Shown: positions 21,926 to 33,122 of the stretch, piece by piece
Position numbering within the stretch: position 1 is the first letter of the stretch
Layout of the letters: every line of letters begins with the position of its first letter
NCBI GenBank assembly: GCA_022478985.1
Contig: JAKSZP010009244.1
Span: 186,001-250,000 of the forward strand
DNA: 64,000 nt
DNA from: Massospora cicadina
Lineage: Eukaryota; Entomophthoromycota; Entomophthoromycetes; Entomophthorales; Entomophthoraceae
Reading direction: 5' to 3'
The notes under the pieces: model-generated
What the model was told of the DNA's origin: nothing
The model's database searches: none
The model's input: the letters and a program-made list of their open reading frames with translations, nothing else
Translations under genes and position numbers: made by a program

Positions 21926-23500
21926 ATGTTAGCAATCAATTAACTGAAAGCTAAAGATGAGGTAAAGTAGAGGGCCATCCTCATGATACTTGTGATTAGA
22001 CATGATGGAGTGCGGGTTGTCTAGATTGAGATGGTCAGACTGATTTAAAGAATTCAGCTCCAGTCTATAACAATATAATTATTCTATCCTGAACAAAGTT
22101 GCTCATTTTCCAAAATTTTGGGATTTGCTTCCCACAAACTTGCAGAGAAAAAATGAGATGGTGTTGATGGTGAGCAAGATCTGGTGACCTTCATATAATT
22201 CGCCTGGCGTATCAGAGGAGCTCCACTATTGTGAGTTGCAAATATTTATAAAAATGTATGTATTAGTCATCAATTAAAATCCATGATGAAGCATAAAAAA
22301 ATTTTATTTCTTTTTTGACAACTTTTGGCAACCCAAAGAGTTAAAAAGACTCAAGGGTTTAAATAAAATGATAATTGTATAGTTTTAAAGTGCAGTAAAA
22401 ATTAAGATTTTTAAACTAGTTACTATAGCTGAACTTACTGTTTTGTCAACCATTGTATGACAATCCTTATCTACACCAAGATGCCTTAAAACACACCCTC
22501 ATCCAGATCTAGCCTTTATTTAGTTACATTATTTACACCCTTGTCTAAAGTTTATTATTATAAGTTTGTAAATTGAGCAGCAAAGTTTTTTACTTTAAAT
22601 TCTACAAGAACAGATTTACAGAGATTCCTAACAAGGTGGAAGCCATTATTTCATAGCTCACACTTATAATCAGTAATAACTATGATGTCATAACTCATGG
22701 CATAATTTCCGGTTTGGATTGCAAAACAAGTAAGAGGTTTCCAGATTTAAAGGTATTAAGCTGGATGCTCTCCTCAAGTAAGAATTTTACTTTAGACCAA
22801 TGCTTGGTAAGGGCTGAGAATTCACCGTTTAAAGCTAAGATATTGTATAAAAAGTTTGGAAATTTTTCATCAGCAGCACTAAAAATAATGAACTATTTGT
22901 CAACAAAAACTTTTTTCTACATATAATTTCACATGGTATTTCATCAGAACTCTAATTACTATATTGAAGGTTTTGGAGAAGTTTTCCTTTAGTCTAAAAC
23001 TCAAGTTTAGCCTATTTAGTTTGCAGTACTACTATCAATAGTGGTTTTGTTAATAAATGAAATGGCTTTTCACTTAATCTAAATAAAGATGACCTAATCT
23101 CCAGTTTCCTTAAAATCAATTCTAATCAGACATAACTTCTCCGTTAACCAACTTCACTTTATTTGAACTATTATGTTTACTATTTGATTAGGTTTTGGTT
23201 TGGCTTAGCCGCGGACCTCTTCAAGGAGGTATCCATTAATATAGGTCATTAAATATTATCAAAAATAAATGTTGTTCTGAATCCACTTTTGATTGAGTTT
23301 GTTACGCTTTGATTGAGGCTCCACGAGGCCTATATCTTGACTATCAGCTTGTGAATAAATCTTCCTTGGATTATAGCTAAGTCATCCCCTTACCGTGCAA
23401 CTTAGTATTCTTTGTGACATTGCTTATCCTGCATCGATGCTACCAAGGTCTGGGCGTCAATTATGGTGCCTTACGTTCATTATCTTTTTTTTAAAAAATC
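21926..23500. other. Decayed sequence; contains a dispersed repeat at about 23,183-23,480
   Basis: No readable gene. The last 300 bp resemble 53,082-53,343 joined to 55,107-55,140, that is, the sequence on both sides of solo LTR-A3. Shared stretches include CTT.AAGGAGGTATC.A.TAA and GGTCTGGGC beside GTGTGGGC. This supports a dispersed repeat, perhaps an LTR-element remnant, that was later hit by LTR-A3 at the other site. Confidence 0.4.
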
Positions 23501-23504
23501 ATTG

Positions 23505-23618
23505 TGGGTGTGTGTATATGTATATATGAGACACATTATCTCATGTGCAAATAAGCCAAAAAACACTAAACTTGGCATACATACTCTATAATTTTGGGAA
23601 TGGTCATAGGCTATTTTT
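23505..23618 (+). mobile_element. Helitron fragment split by LINE-A (left part)
   Basis: Matches the interior of the Helitron copies, for example CATTATCTCATG.GCAAATAA.CC and the AACTTGGCA stretch found at 4870-4915 and 59,630-59,670. It breaks off at CATAGGCTATTTTT, which is duplicated at 29121-29134 across LINE-A. Confidence 0.7.
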
Positions 23619-23775
23619 TATTTATCCACGGTAAGCTGAACAGGGGATGGACAATACCAATATATGTAATGGGATGAGGGGAGGTGAATTTTAAAGATTT
23701 AGGCACCCCAGAGTAGATGAGCTACCCCTGTTGCCAGCTGGTACCGCCAGGTATAGGGGGGTTAGATGACTTATT

Positions 23776-26700
23776 TTAAAGGTGTTTCCTTATTATAAAG
23801 CAAGTGTTTAGAAAGGGGTCCATATGCAGAAACCAGACTGGGAACCATGATTCAACGAGCTGTTGTTGCTTCAGACTCATGTATCCGTATAGCCAGGCTT
23901 GAAAGTGTTCCAGTAGGTGTGGGTGAAATTTGCTGATTGTCCCACGGATGGTTGGCACAGTTCCCTTGAAGGCATCCAGTGCTATGGTGTGTATTGTCCA
24001 CAGTGCAATGACAACTATCAGGGAGTGGAGTGTGGGTGATATTCTGGATTCAAGTTGGAGTGCGAGGAGGCTTATGGAGATTGGCAGCTCCTGGTCATTG
24101 TGGGTTCTTAACAGACGCGCAACTTCCTGCCATATGGCTCTAGATGGGGGCATGCTTTGAGGTGGTGGTTCAGGGTGCCATCCCCTCCACACACTGCGCA
24201 TGCTGCATGAAGAGAGTTGGAGCGATCTACTTTTCTGTAAGTTTTTCTGAGGCATCGTCAAGTGTTAGCTCTTACCCTTGGCTGGAGGAGCGGATGATGT
24301 GTTAGCCTCCAAATTGCCTTCTGTGTTGTGAGGTTGTAGGGGATGTCTAAAGCATCCAGGTAGTCAATTCTTATGATGAACTGGGCCATGTCGTGTGTGT
24401 CCCTCTGTGGATGGTCATCTGATTTACTTAGCGTGAAGTGAGCTCTAGGACTTCCCCTTCCCTGATTAGTGCCTGTGAGAGTGACAGTCCACCCTATGTG
24501 CCAAATGGTGAGGAGGGGGCGTTTGAAGTGAGGGAGGTTCCAAGTGGGCCCACTGCAGTGGGCAGTTTGCAATGTATGCAAGCTGGGTGGACAGGTTGTG
24601 TAGGTTAGATAGTTTGAGTGCCAGCGCAACGTTGGCCCTTGCCGCTCTAGACCAGTATTGTTGCAGGAGGTCTGGGACTAGGACTTCCTTTATCCAGGTG
24701 CCCAATATGCGGTTGGCGTGGACCTCAAAGTTTATTAGGCTATGCCTCCGCTGGAGAATGGGCCAAAGCGTGTTTCTGCCTGTACAGGTGGCCGGGACCC
24801 AGGCCACAGCCATCCCTGGACAAGTGCACGGACTGAGGATATGGATGAAGGTGAGAAGGAGAATGCGTGGGTTGGGACCCACAGCATCGAGATGATGAGT
24901 AAATTGGCAACCATTACTCACCCATTAGTCCTGAGGATCTTCCTTTGAAGGAGGTGTCGCAGTTGGACATCAGCTGTAGTAGGTTGTTCTCAATTGTCTC
25001 ATTGGCTTACCCCCCTGTTTCCAGCCATATCCCAAGGTGGCGGACAGGGCTGGTTGAAGGAGTTGGTGAAAAAGGTAGGATGAGTGGTTTGTTCCTTCAT
25101 GGAGGGCTGTGGGGATTGGGTGTTGTGGCCCAGTTGTTAATGTACTTGCCTAGGAGGATTATTTCCGTTTTCTTTTGTTGTGCGATGCATTACTCACAAT
25201 GGAATATTCCTCCAGGTTGTGTTCCAGCTTTCATGCATCATTTTTGTTAGCTATACCTGTCACGCAGTCATCTGAAAATAATATTATCTTGACTTTTGGT
25301 TGGCCTCATGTAGTTATGCCCATAAGTCATGAATCAGCGACATGGAGGAGTGTATCAATGCTGAAGTTATACAGCAGTGGGATGAGGGGGTCCCCTTGTT
25401 TGAGCCATCTGTGTGGTAATGATATTGTTGGTTAGAAAGCCAGAGCCGCATACCGCCATGGATGCAGATTATTTTAGGATCATCGCCCAGTTTATGAATC
25501 TGGGTGGGAGTTTGAAGGCGCTTAGGCATTCCTTCAGGTACGGCCAACTTAAGCGACCATATGCCTTCTCCTGATCTAGGAAAACCAGGGCTCCAGTTGC
25601 TTTGGACTGGCATATGTTGGCGACGGAGTGTATATTGGTCCAGATTGAACGTCCTGATATGAGCCCAAACTTATTAGGCGACAGGACTTTAGAGGCTATT
25701 GTGCCTAATTTGGTGGCTAAAATTTCTGTTAATAGTTTTGTATCAGTGTTGGATAGTGCAATTGGGCGCCAGTTGGCCAGGTCCAGTTCGTCACCCTTTT
25801 TAAACAGGGTTGTGACATAGGAGTCCTGGCCACCAGGTAGGAGGCATGTCTCCATCAGGCACTTGTTCAATGACGCCAAGAGGAGAGGGACAATTTGCTT
25901 GAAGTATCATTTATAAAATTCATAGGGTATTCCATCAGGACCTGGGCATTTCCTACGTGGTTCACTGAGGACTGTGTCCCAGAGCTCCTCAAGTGTGATT
26001 AGGTTTAGGAGTTTATAGTCCAGAGGTGTGCTTTATATTCTGGCAGTGTGTACACATTTTTTAATTTTTGGGGGTTGGTTGGGATGTCACGGTATAATTC
26101 AGTGTAGTAGTGTAATTCCGCCTTGATCTCCGTTGGGTTGGTTGACATAATGCCGTCATATTTGCAGACCTGTGTGCATGCGGGCTGGTAGCCGCAGGAG
26201 TGAAATTGGTGGAAGAAGTACGTTTATCAGGTTTTGCCTTCTTTTATGAACTTACCTTTTCTCAAAACTTTGATTATGTGCTGGTGTTCAAAGATGAGGG
26301 CGTTTAGGAGGGTGAATTTACGCTCATTTACGCCCCCAGTTAGGGCTGTAGCTGGACTTTGGGGTGTTAAGCTCAAGGTGGTCCAGTTACACCAAAGTGT
26401 GACTGATTGTGGCTGTGTCATAGGTGTACTTATGCAAGACGAGATGGCGAGTTTTATTTATTAGTTTGACTTTGAAATTTGACCAGGTTTTGATGGGGTT
26501 TAATATGAATGGAGTTACGAATTTTGGATTTGTCGCCTCATATTTGACCCAGTCAGATATTTTGGGCAATTTTATGTTTTCTGGGTATAACTTCCTCCAG
26601 GAGACTCTTGTGCAGGAGTTCAGGCTTGTGAAAGATGCACTGAAATGAGTCAGTGATTGGAGAAGTTGATCTTTTTTGTTAAGAAGTTGGAGATGTTTGT

Positions 26701-27640
26701 GCAGTGGGTTTTCAGGGCAAGGATGAAGTCGATGTGGCTCATTGAGATGAGCGTTCCCTCACATATGCTGGGGCGGGTCATGTGAGGGAGTAGTAGTGAC
26801 CTGGGGGAGGGTATTGTGTAGGCTGAGAAATACTTTCATTGCATGGAACCTCAATATGTCCCATGGTATCCCCTGGGGTTAGGCCATTGGTCTGTGTTGG
26901 GGTTAGCCCAGAAGTTGAAGTCTCCCAGCAGGATGGTATCTGGTGAGAGGGTGAGTGTTGGGATGGTTTAGAGGAATTGTTACCTTTCAGCATCAGTGCA
27001 AAGTGCATAGATGCTTGCTATTGAGGTTGTGACCTCTTGTCGTGTGATTGTTGCTACTAGGACATGGCCGTGCAGATACAAAGAGGAGTTGGTGATTTTT
27101 ATTTAACCGAGGCAAGCCAACCAGGGGATGGACATTACCAAAAGAAAGAAAGAAATGACATGAAACCTGAACAGGGTCAACTCCGTCAAAGAAAGTTTTT
27201 CCACCTCTAGATTGGGACTCAAATTTTCTGGTTACGTCATGGGTAAGGTTTTCGTGTTATTAGACCTACTAACCGCCAATAGCTTCCTTTGGCTGGCACC
27301 CCGATCAATGTGCAAAGGGTGGGAATTGAACCCGCAACCTTCAGGTTGGTAGCTGTGCACCCTTACCGACTCGCCTTCCACCCCCTGAGTTGGTGATTTT
27401 TAGATTTTTGTTATTGTGGACAACCACCCCACAGTGGGACATCCATACCAATTAATATGGTGAGACCCTGGCTGATCAGGATCCCTCTTCCCCCTTAAGG
27501 CAGTGGGTTTCTTAGATGGCCAAGATATTTACAGGGGGCTTTCACAGGAAGTTAAGCTTTTTGGCTTGGGATGTATGAGCCCTGGATCCCGCGATGTTTA
27601 ATGTCCCTATTGACACTGAGGAGCCTGCGGCGCCTCAGGA
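23776..27640 (-). pseudogene. LINE-A ORF2: endonuclease-reverse transcriptase (broken)
   Basis: Endonuclease: GTLNIAGSRA with ETH near 27,500-27,610, interrupted by SINE1. Then GDFNFWANPN (about 26,897-26,935) and HIDFIL (about 26,725-26,745), both apurinic-endonuclease signatures. Reverse transcriptase: GDELDLANWRPIALSNTDTK, KFGLISGRSI, VFLDQEKAYGRLSWPYL (about 25,550-25,600), QGDPLIPLLYNFSID (25,356-25,408) and the catalytic FSDD at about 25,270-25,281. C-terminal zinc motif: CAVCGGDGTLNHHLKAC (about 24,150-24,205), as in many LINEs. Several stops and shifts make it dead. Confidence 0.88.
27102..27386 (-). mobile_element. SINE1, copy 1 (tRNA-derived), inside LINE-A
   Basis: Read on the minus strand it starts AGGGGGTGGAAGGCGAGTCGG and carries a polymerase III B box, GGTTCAATTCC, about 55 bp in. 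A roughly 160-bp body follows, then a tail (GTCCATCCCCTGGTTGGCTTGCC) and an AAATAAA end. It is flanked by a perfect 16-bp duplication, GAGTTGGTGATTTTTA (27086-27101 and 27387-27402). The insertion breaks the LINE-A endonuclease. The body matches the copy at 31193-31474 nearly base for base over long stretches. Confidence 0.95.
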
Positions 27641-28091
27641 GCGGTTGGGAGGGCCGTCTGGCCCAAACCCAGTGCAACATTTCATGAACTTGCTCCATGT
27701 CATTGGGCCTGTACAATCTATGTCATCATCTGATACCTTACCCCGTGCTGATTTCACATGGGTCTTGCAGTTTTAGGGTTTAAGTTGGTCTTTCCTGCTT
27801 ATGACTCATGGTGTTTCAGTGCAGTGTGCTGATTGTTTTCTGTGATTTCAGGGTTCAAATTTGTAGATGTGGGTCCTGCATTTTCACCAATAGTGGAGCT
27901 GAATTATCCAGCTAAATTCTCTTGATTGATACCATGTGGTGGTTCAATCAAATTGTTGAGAAAATTTTCATCTTAGGTATTCTTCTATGATTGGTTGGCT
28001 CAGTTGATTTCCTTTATGTCCTCCTGAATTTGGCCAGGGTCAATGGAGAGTCAGCAAGTGATGCAGCCTTGACCGCTGCCGCTTAAAGGCC

Positions 28092-29069
28092 TTATGTACC
28101 ATTTTGTGTACTTTGGGTGATATTATGCCTGAGGATGTATTGCCCATCCTCTCCCCAGAGGAAGTCATGGTTGGTGTTGACTATTTTGGCGAAGTCTTCA
28201 TCATCTTCATCTATGGTGTCATCACAGAATTCTGGGGCCAGTATTTCCTCCTTCACGGGGCATGCGTGTACCATGTTCCCCAATGCACTGCAGTGGTTGC
28301 AGATAGGCGGTGCACTTTCTAGTGTGACGCGGAATACCTTTGATACTCCCCTGTCCAGGAGGTGAAACGCCTGTGCATGGGATTTTTGTGAGGTCCCCAG
28401 ACATTTGGGGATCAGATTGATCACAACAATTGCCTTTCCTGTGCACAGGTTCAGCATCAGGTGAAACTGCCATAGTTTAAATTGTTTAATTTCTCTATAG
28501 CTGGCAAATCCACCTCGGAGCTCCTCCTTGATTACCTTGCAGGGAAGGTTGGTAGGGAGTAAGTTAAAAAAGATGAACAAAGTGTTCTCTTTGTTCCATC
28601 TGGTGTGCACAGTTTGCACAATTTTTGCCTTCAGGGAGGGAAATTTTGATGCAGACTTTTGTGGCGACGTCTGCATCTTCTTTGGTTTTGAGGGATATAT
28701 CAATCCAGCTGTAGTGGATGGTATGGTTGGTAATGTATACTGCATAGGGAAAAGGGAGGCCTGTGCCTTGCCCACTTTCTCCCACAGAGTTGGAGAATCA
28801 ACCCCTAGGAAAAGTTGGAGTTGTGCTCTACCTTTGATAGGGGTTGGGCATACTGTATTTCCATGTACAAATTTTGTTAAGTGGTGAATTCCACAAACCT
28901 GGACAGTGTCTGAGTTTGTGTTTTCTTGGTAGCATTGGTGCCCAATCCCTCTCCAGGGCGTTTCTTGCCCTTTGGCGCACCGCATTTCCCATTTCCTGAT
29001 TTAGCTTTCGCCCAATTTAATTGTGATTTGTTGATATCAACTATCTCTCCTGTGTAATTATCAAATTTT
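28092..29069 (-). pseudogene. LINE-A ORF1 (RNA-binding protein, frameshifted)
   Basis: Two overlapping frames join at about 28,880 to give one ORF1: a basic N-terminal part (KSGNGKCGAPKGKKRPGEG), a central part of RRM-like layout (LFIFFNLLPTNLPCKVIKEE), and a zinc-knuckle position reading CNHCSALGNMVHAC. The third ligand of the C-x2-C-x4-H-x4-C pattern is Asn here instead of His (AAC for CAC). The C-terminus is acidic (DDTIDEDDEDF). ORF1 proteins coat LINE RNA. The central fold resembles LINE-B ORF1 only loosely. Confidence 0.8.
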
Positions 29070-29134
29070 GCTGTTTGAATTAAACTGTGGTAACTAATGT
29101 TATTGTTATGGGAAAAAAGGCATAGGCTATTTTT

Positions 29135-29269
29135 CAAAAAAATTATTAAAAGTTATATATAAACTAAAAAATAATATAAGCAAGATTCTTAGGGCACTTA
29201 TATGTCATTTTTTCTGAGCTTTTTGCTATTTATTTAATGTGATAAGTTCATGAATCTTTATATGCAAAC
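29135..29269 (+). mobile_element. Helitron fragment, right of LINE-A, then unassigned AT-rich spacer
   Basis: Directly after the second CATAGGCTATTTTT, the sequence continues for about 60 bp like the Helitron interior downstream of GCTATTTTT (compare 4950-5010 and 59,703-59,760). The remainder up to the LINE-D target site (29270-29281) is AT-rich and unassigned. Confidence 0.5.
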
Positions 29270-29282
29270 AGGTGTAGTTGCA

Positions 29283-30534
29283 TGTAAAATATCTCCCTCT
29301 CCTAAACACCATTTTTGCCAATCAAAAGTTACCTTAACTAGACCTGAGAGAATATACCAACCTGCTTGTGAGCTACTGCGTCTATAGATCAGTATCACAC
29401 ATACAAATACCCTAGCGTAAGTAGGACCCTCCACCCATCTGTGCCAATCATGAAGAATGGATGGCTTAATTACGCCCTATACGCTCCCTAATATAAAAGT
29501 ACGTCAAGATGGATAAAATACCCTCTGGACGACTTTCTGCTGAAACAACCCAAATCAAGATTGGCAATGATGCCCGTTTGACCCAAATCAAATTGGCAAC
29601 ATCTTACACAACCAAGAAGCACCCAAGTAAACTTAATAATCAAGTAAAAATTGTGGATGAATCACAAATCCACATAATCAGTTTCCACCATAATCTTACA
29701 ACTTGTCAATCCCTTCAGGAAAGTGAAGTAAGTACCCAAAAAAATTGAGATGATATGAAAATTCCATCTCACACAAGCCCAAACAATAATTGTCAGGGGA
29801 CGTAAAGAGGACATCAAGGAAAGACCACCAACGCCTGCTATCCCAAGATAACCAAGAAGACTTACCAAAGATAGCTCTGGGGGACGCTGTGATACTAAGA
29901 ACAGCAGCGTCAGTGATATTCCCTAATGACTCTCTACCTTGTTGCGGGATCTTGGACCCACAGGAAAATTTGGCAAGAAATCCCAACAAAGTTCTAGTTG
30001 TATTAGGGGTCCAAATCCAATTTAAACTACAAAAGTAAAGCGCCGATTGTTGATACAATACCCAAAGAGTTTTCGTTGGCTCAGAGAAAACCCACAACAA
30101 TATCCAACTTAATCGCCCAACCAAAACGTTGTGGATCATACCTGGCAAAGTTCAGTTAGTGGGGGCAAATCCCAAACAAAATCTATCCAAAAATTAAATA
30201 AACCATTGGGGACAATCCCCCAACAAATTTCAGTTGTCATGGGGGAAAATCCTGCATAAACTCAATATGAATGTCCAAGCAAACCATTGGGGACCATTCT
30301 CAAAAGGGATGGAGGAGTGTCCAGAACCAAATCCAAAGGATTGGATGCCCAGGAAGGCTCATAAAAAAACTAAAAGTTTGACCAGAAGGAGCTTATGCAT
30401 GATATGGTCAAATTGTCGCCGCAAGTTCCAGTAAAATACACCTGTTCAAAGGAACATGCTAGTGCATTGCAGCATGTCCTCTTGTGACATTAAAAAATAA
30501 GAGATACTACAGTTCCCATACCAATGGCAACAAA
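29283..30534 (+). other. LINE-D 5' region, decayed
   Basis: Open stretches at 29509-29748, 29790-30038 and 30234-30434 are short and in different frames. A recurring theme like TTGGGGACAATCCC / GGGGGCAAATCCCAAACAAA appears between 29,940 and 30,300, hinting at degenerate internal repeats. It could be the 5' UTR and N-terminal ORF1 coding. No domain was recognised. Confidence 0.4.
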
Positions 30535-30539
30535 GTGGA

Positions 30540-31610
30540 TGTTGAGATTTAGGATGCTAGATGGTTGCTCGTTTCTGTGCCCTGATTTTAACTGCACAGA
30601 TTCGTGGATATTTGCGTTGATTTGATTAAAATTGATTAACTGGGGCAATAATGGTATGAAGACTATTATTAAAGTTAAATTCCCAAAAGCCACATTGATT
30701 GAATTGTCCAAATCTTGAAAGGTGCTTCTTCTTCTTAAAGATATTTTGATACTGGTAGGGAACACTTTCCCTATTCTCTTCACGCAGAGCCAAGCGGATA
30801 CTTGATAGTAATAACATAAGGATATCTAATCCTTGCACTCTTATATTAAGAGTAATGTTAAAAAAAAACACAACTTTTCAGCTGTCCGCTGGGAATTATT
30901 TGTGCTCCTATGCTGGTTTGACCTTTGAGTGTTAGGAACTGAATCTTGTTGGGTATTGTTGACTTGAGTTTCTTAGGCAGCATAATCCTCAGCTGTTCAG
31001 TGACCAAACAAAAAGGTGTTAGGAACTCAAAACCAATTGTTTTGGCTGATGATGCTACTCTCTACCTACAGCATTAGAACGCTTAACTAGTTTCTGATGA
31101 CTCCCCAGTCATTCTGCTTAGAATGATTTCCCATAATTTGATTATTTGGTGTTGCTCTTATATTAAATCATTGTTTAAAAAAAGTCAGGGATAGGGGGTG
31201 GAAGGCGAGTCAGTAAGGGCGTACGGCTACCAACCTGAAGGTTGCAGGTTCAATTCCTGCCCTTTGCACATCAATCAGGGTGCCAGCCAAAGGAAGCTAT
31301 TGGCGGTTGGTAGGTCTAATAACACGAAAACCTTACCCATGATGTAACCAGAAAAATTTGAGTCCCGATCTGGAGGTGAAAAACTTTCTTTGATGGAGTT
31401 GCCCCTGTTCAGGTTTCATGTCATTTCTTTCATTTAGTAATGCCTGTCCCCTGGTTGGCTTGCCTTGGTTAAATAAAAAACGTCAGGGATGATTCCTGAC
31501 AATAATCTCTCAAGTCAGCGACCATTGCCAAGGCTATGCAAATATAACTAATCATCAAATGCATGTATTGGTCAATAGGTTGGATAATGTGGTCAACTAA
31601 AATTCCAACA
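30540..31610 (-). mobile_element. Solo LTR, family D, copy D1 (hosts a SINE1)
   Basis: Flanked by a perfect 5-bp duplication, GTGGA (30535-30539 and 31611-31615), with TG...CA ends. It is related over its length to D2 (46681-47536) and D3 (50786-51750). Orientation is taken from TATAAAA and AATAAA motifs, best kept in D2 and D3, which read on the opposite strand here. About 790 bp of LTR remain once the SINE1 is removed. The minus-strand frame MKRIGKVFPTSIK... (from 30783) stays open past the LTR end. It sits in the 5' part of LINE-D. Confidence 0.93.
31193..31474 (+). mobile_element. SINE1, copy 2, inside solo LTR D1
   Basis: Same family as 27102-27386. The tRNA-like head AGGGGGTGGAAGGCGAGTCAG has B box GGTTCAATTCC at about 31,249. 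The body carries a conserved CCAGCCAAAGGAAGC stretch, and the tail (GCCTGTCCCCTGGTTGGC) ends in AAATAAAAAA. It is flanked by an imperfect duplication of about 14-16 bp: AAAAAAAGTCAGGGAT (31177-31192) against AAAAAACGTCAGGGAT (31475-31490). The tail matches the 3' ends of LINE-A and LINE-B, so it was probably mobilised by their enzyme. Confidence 0.94.
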
Positions 31611-31739
31611 GTGGATATCAAAAAAATCACACCCACTATTGCAGCCATCTGGCGGACCATAAATTCTCCGCAGGGGCCGCCAAGTGCTGGCTTAACACAT
31701 AGATATTACTTGATATGGCAATGTTCTTTAAATCGTCAA

Positions 31740-32900
31740 GGATCAGAACTGAGGACGCATTGGAGTGGATGAAACTCTCTCTCTAAACACCAGACAATTG
31801 AGGCGGCCATTTGTATATGACCTAAAACTGGTTGATGCAAAAGCATGGATAACAGCTGGGGCAATCTTTTTAATGCAATTGAGTAAAACAAGGCTGACAT
31901 ACCCACTAAATTTGTCCAGGCTGTTAGGAGTTTAGGCCTTAGCCAACGGAACTAGTCAACTATGAGAAACAATTTTTAAATGTAATGACTGCTCTTAGAT
32001 GGGATTGTCATACCATCCCTGTCAATACTGCACTGGAATGGTACAACATCATGTTCTGCACAGAGGAGGCTCTGCCATGGATTGCAGCCAGTTTCAAGGC
32101 TACCAAAGCCCTACACTGGTCATATACCCACATTTCACTGACTACCACATCTGACTTAGTTAAGTTGGGTTGGAAAAAGGAGAAGGTGATAGTTAGGGCC
32201 CTTTTGGGATTGGTCACCAGAAGAGGCCATCAACTGGTCCACCAATGGGTTTACCCCATTGAAGATGATTTATTGGTTCCATTCAGGGGCCAATATTAAT
32301 CACATTTGTATGGGCGAATCTGGGGGTGACAAACATGATCTACAAGACTTTCCATGGTAGAGCTTTCCCAATGACAAAATGGAAACTCTGGCGGGACGTC
32401 GCCACACTGGCTGAGGCAGTCAACTGGGATGCTGCAGTATTCACTCCTGAGTCAGCTCAACCTTGGATGGAGCATGTAATCGCACTACTGGTAGCAGCGG
32501 CGATAAAAGGGGTCATGACTCCTGGTCTAGGCTGCAAATGGCTCAAAGCGGGCATAAAAATCAGAAACCATCATAGGCTGGAAACAATCCTTTAAAGAAC
32601 CATCGGTAGCTGCATTATATATGTCAAAGGTTTCGCCCCCCACAGAAGCATTTCAATGGTGAAAAGTGGGGGTACCAGCTGCAATGGCGCGGATTTTTAC
32701 TAATGGGTGGTGGAATAGCATAGTAGTTAGTGATGTTGTCAACTCAGCTTGATTACACTGGAAGCTCTCCAGAATTACCTACACCCAACATGTGGACCAG
32801 AAGCTACGCTCATATGGTACTGGCTGGGATTCTTACTGACTGATGCCCTTGAATGGCAAAATCTGAAAATCAGTGCTTAAATGGCCAGAAACTTCAACTG
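31740..32900 (+). pseudogene. LINE-D tryptophan-repeat region (13-residue periodicity)
   Basis: At 31988-32143 four consecutive 13-codon units read TALRWDCHTIPVN, TALEWYNIMFCTE, EALPWIAASFKAT and KALHWSYTHISLT. At 32413-32529, in another frame, three more read EAVNWDAAVFTPE, SAQPWMEHVIALL and VAAAIKGVMTPGL. Further single units (DALEWMKLSL near 31,757, DAKAWITAGAIF near 31,838, EAFQW near 32,646, DALEWQN near 32,842) are separated by stops or shifts. The consensus is x-A-x-x-W followed by eight variable residues. No family is recognised. It probably forms the N-terminal part of LINE-D ORF1; a helical repeat is an inference only. Confidence 0.7.
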
Positions 32901-33122
32901 ACAATGAATCACCATATGCCAAGTCAATATATTCTTTAATTGGGGCTTCAGCCTTGGTGAATCTCTCAGTTGGATTCTGCAAGGGAAGTTTCCTGCCAAG
33001 GTACCTAAACCCAATCAGAAATCCAATTCATATAGCGCTGTGGTAGCCCAAGCTGACAAATCATGTGGAACGGTGTGGGATGCCACATTGAGTACATCTG
33101 ACAATTAATCAACAGCAGCTTC

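Larger units (their letters stand above)
23619..29120 (-). mobile_element. LINE-A: full-length non-LTR retrotransposon (inactive)
   Basis: The two-ORF LINE layout reads on the minus strand: ORF1 with a zinc knuckle (about 29,070-28,092), then ORF2 with AP-endonuclease, reverse transcriptase and a C-terminal CCHC (about 27,640-23,776). The 3' end carries a tail (GTCCATCCCCTGTTCAGC... then AAATAAA). A 14-bp duplication, CATAGGCTATTTTT, at 23605-23618 and 29121-29134 fixes both ends, giving about 5.2 kb without the nested SINE1. Stops and frameshifts are frequent. The 3' tail is shared with SINE1 and LINE-B. Confidence 0.92.

Noticed and set aside
23930..24900. Plus-strand open stretches (23930-24160, 24572-24895, 24742-24948)
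   Set aside because: They are shadows on the opposite strand of the LINE-A ORF2 C-terminal region.
30490..30783. A free-standing minus-strand gene of 97 codons
   Set aside because: It lies in solo LTR D1 and runs over its end into LINE-D. It is counted as an LTR-embedded frame only.
31193..31270. A tRNA gene
   Set aside because: It has a B box but no foldable cloverleaf with paired acceptor ends that I could draw, and it is followed by a SINE body and tail. The same applies to 43491, 46649 (minus) and 55512.
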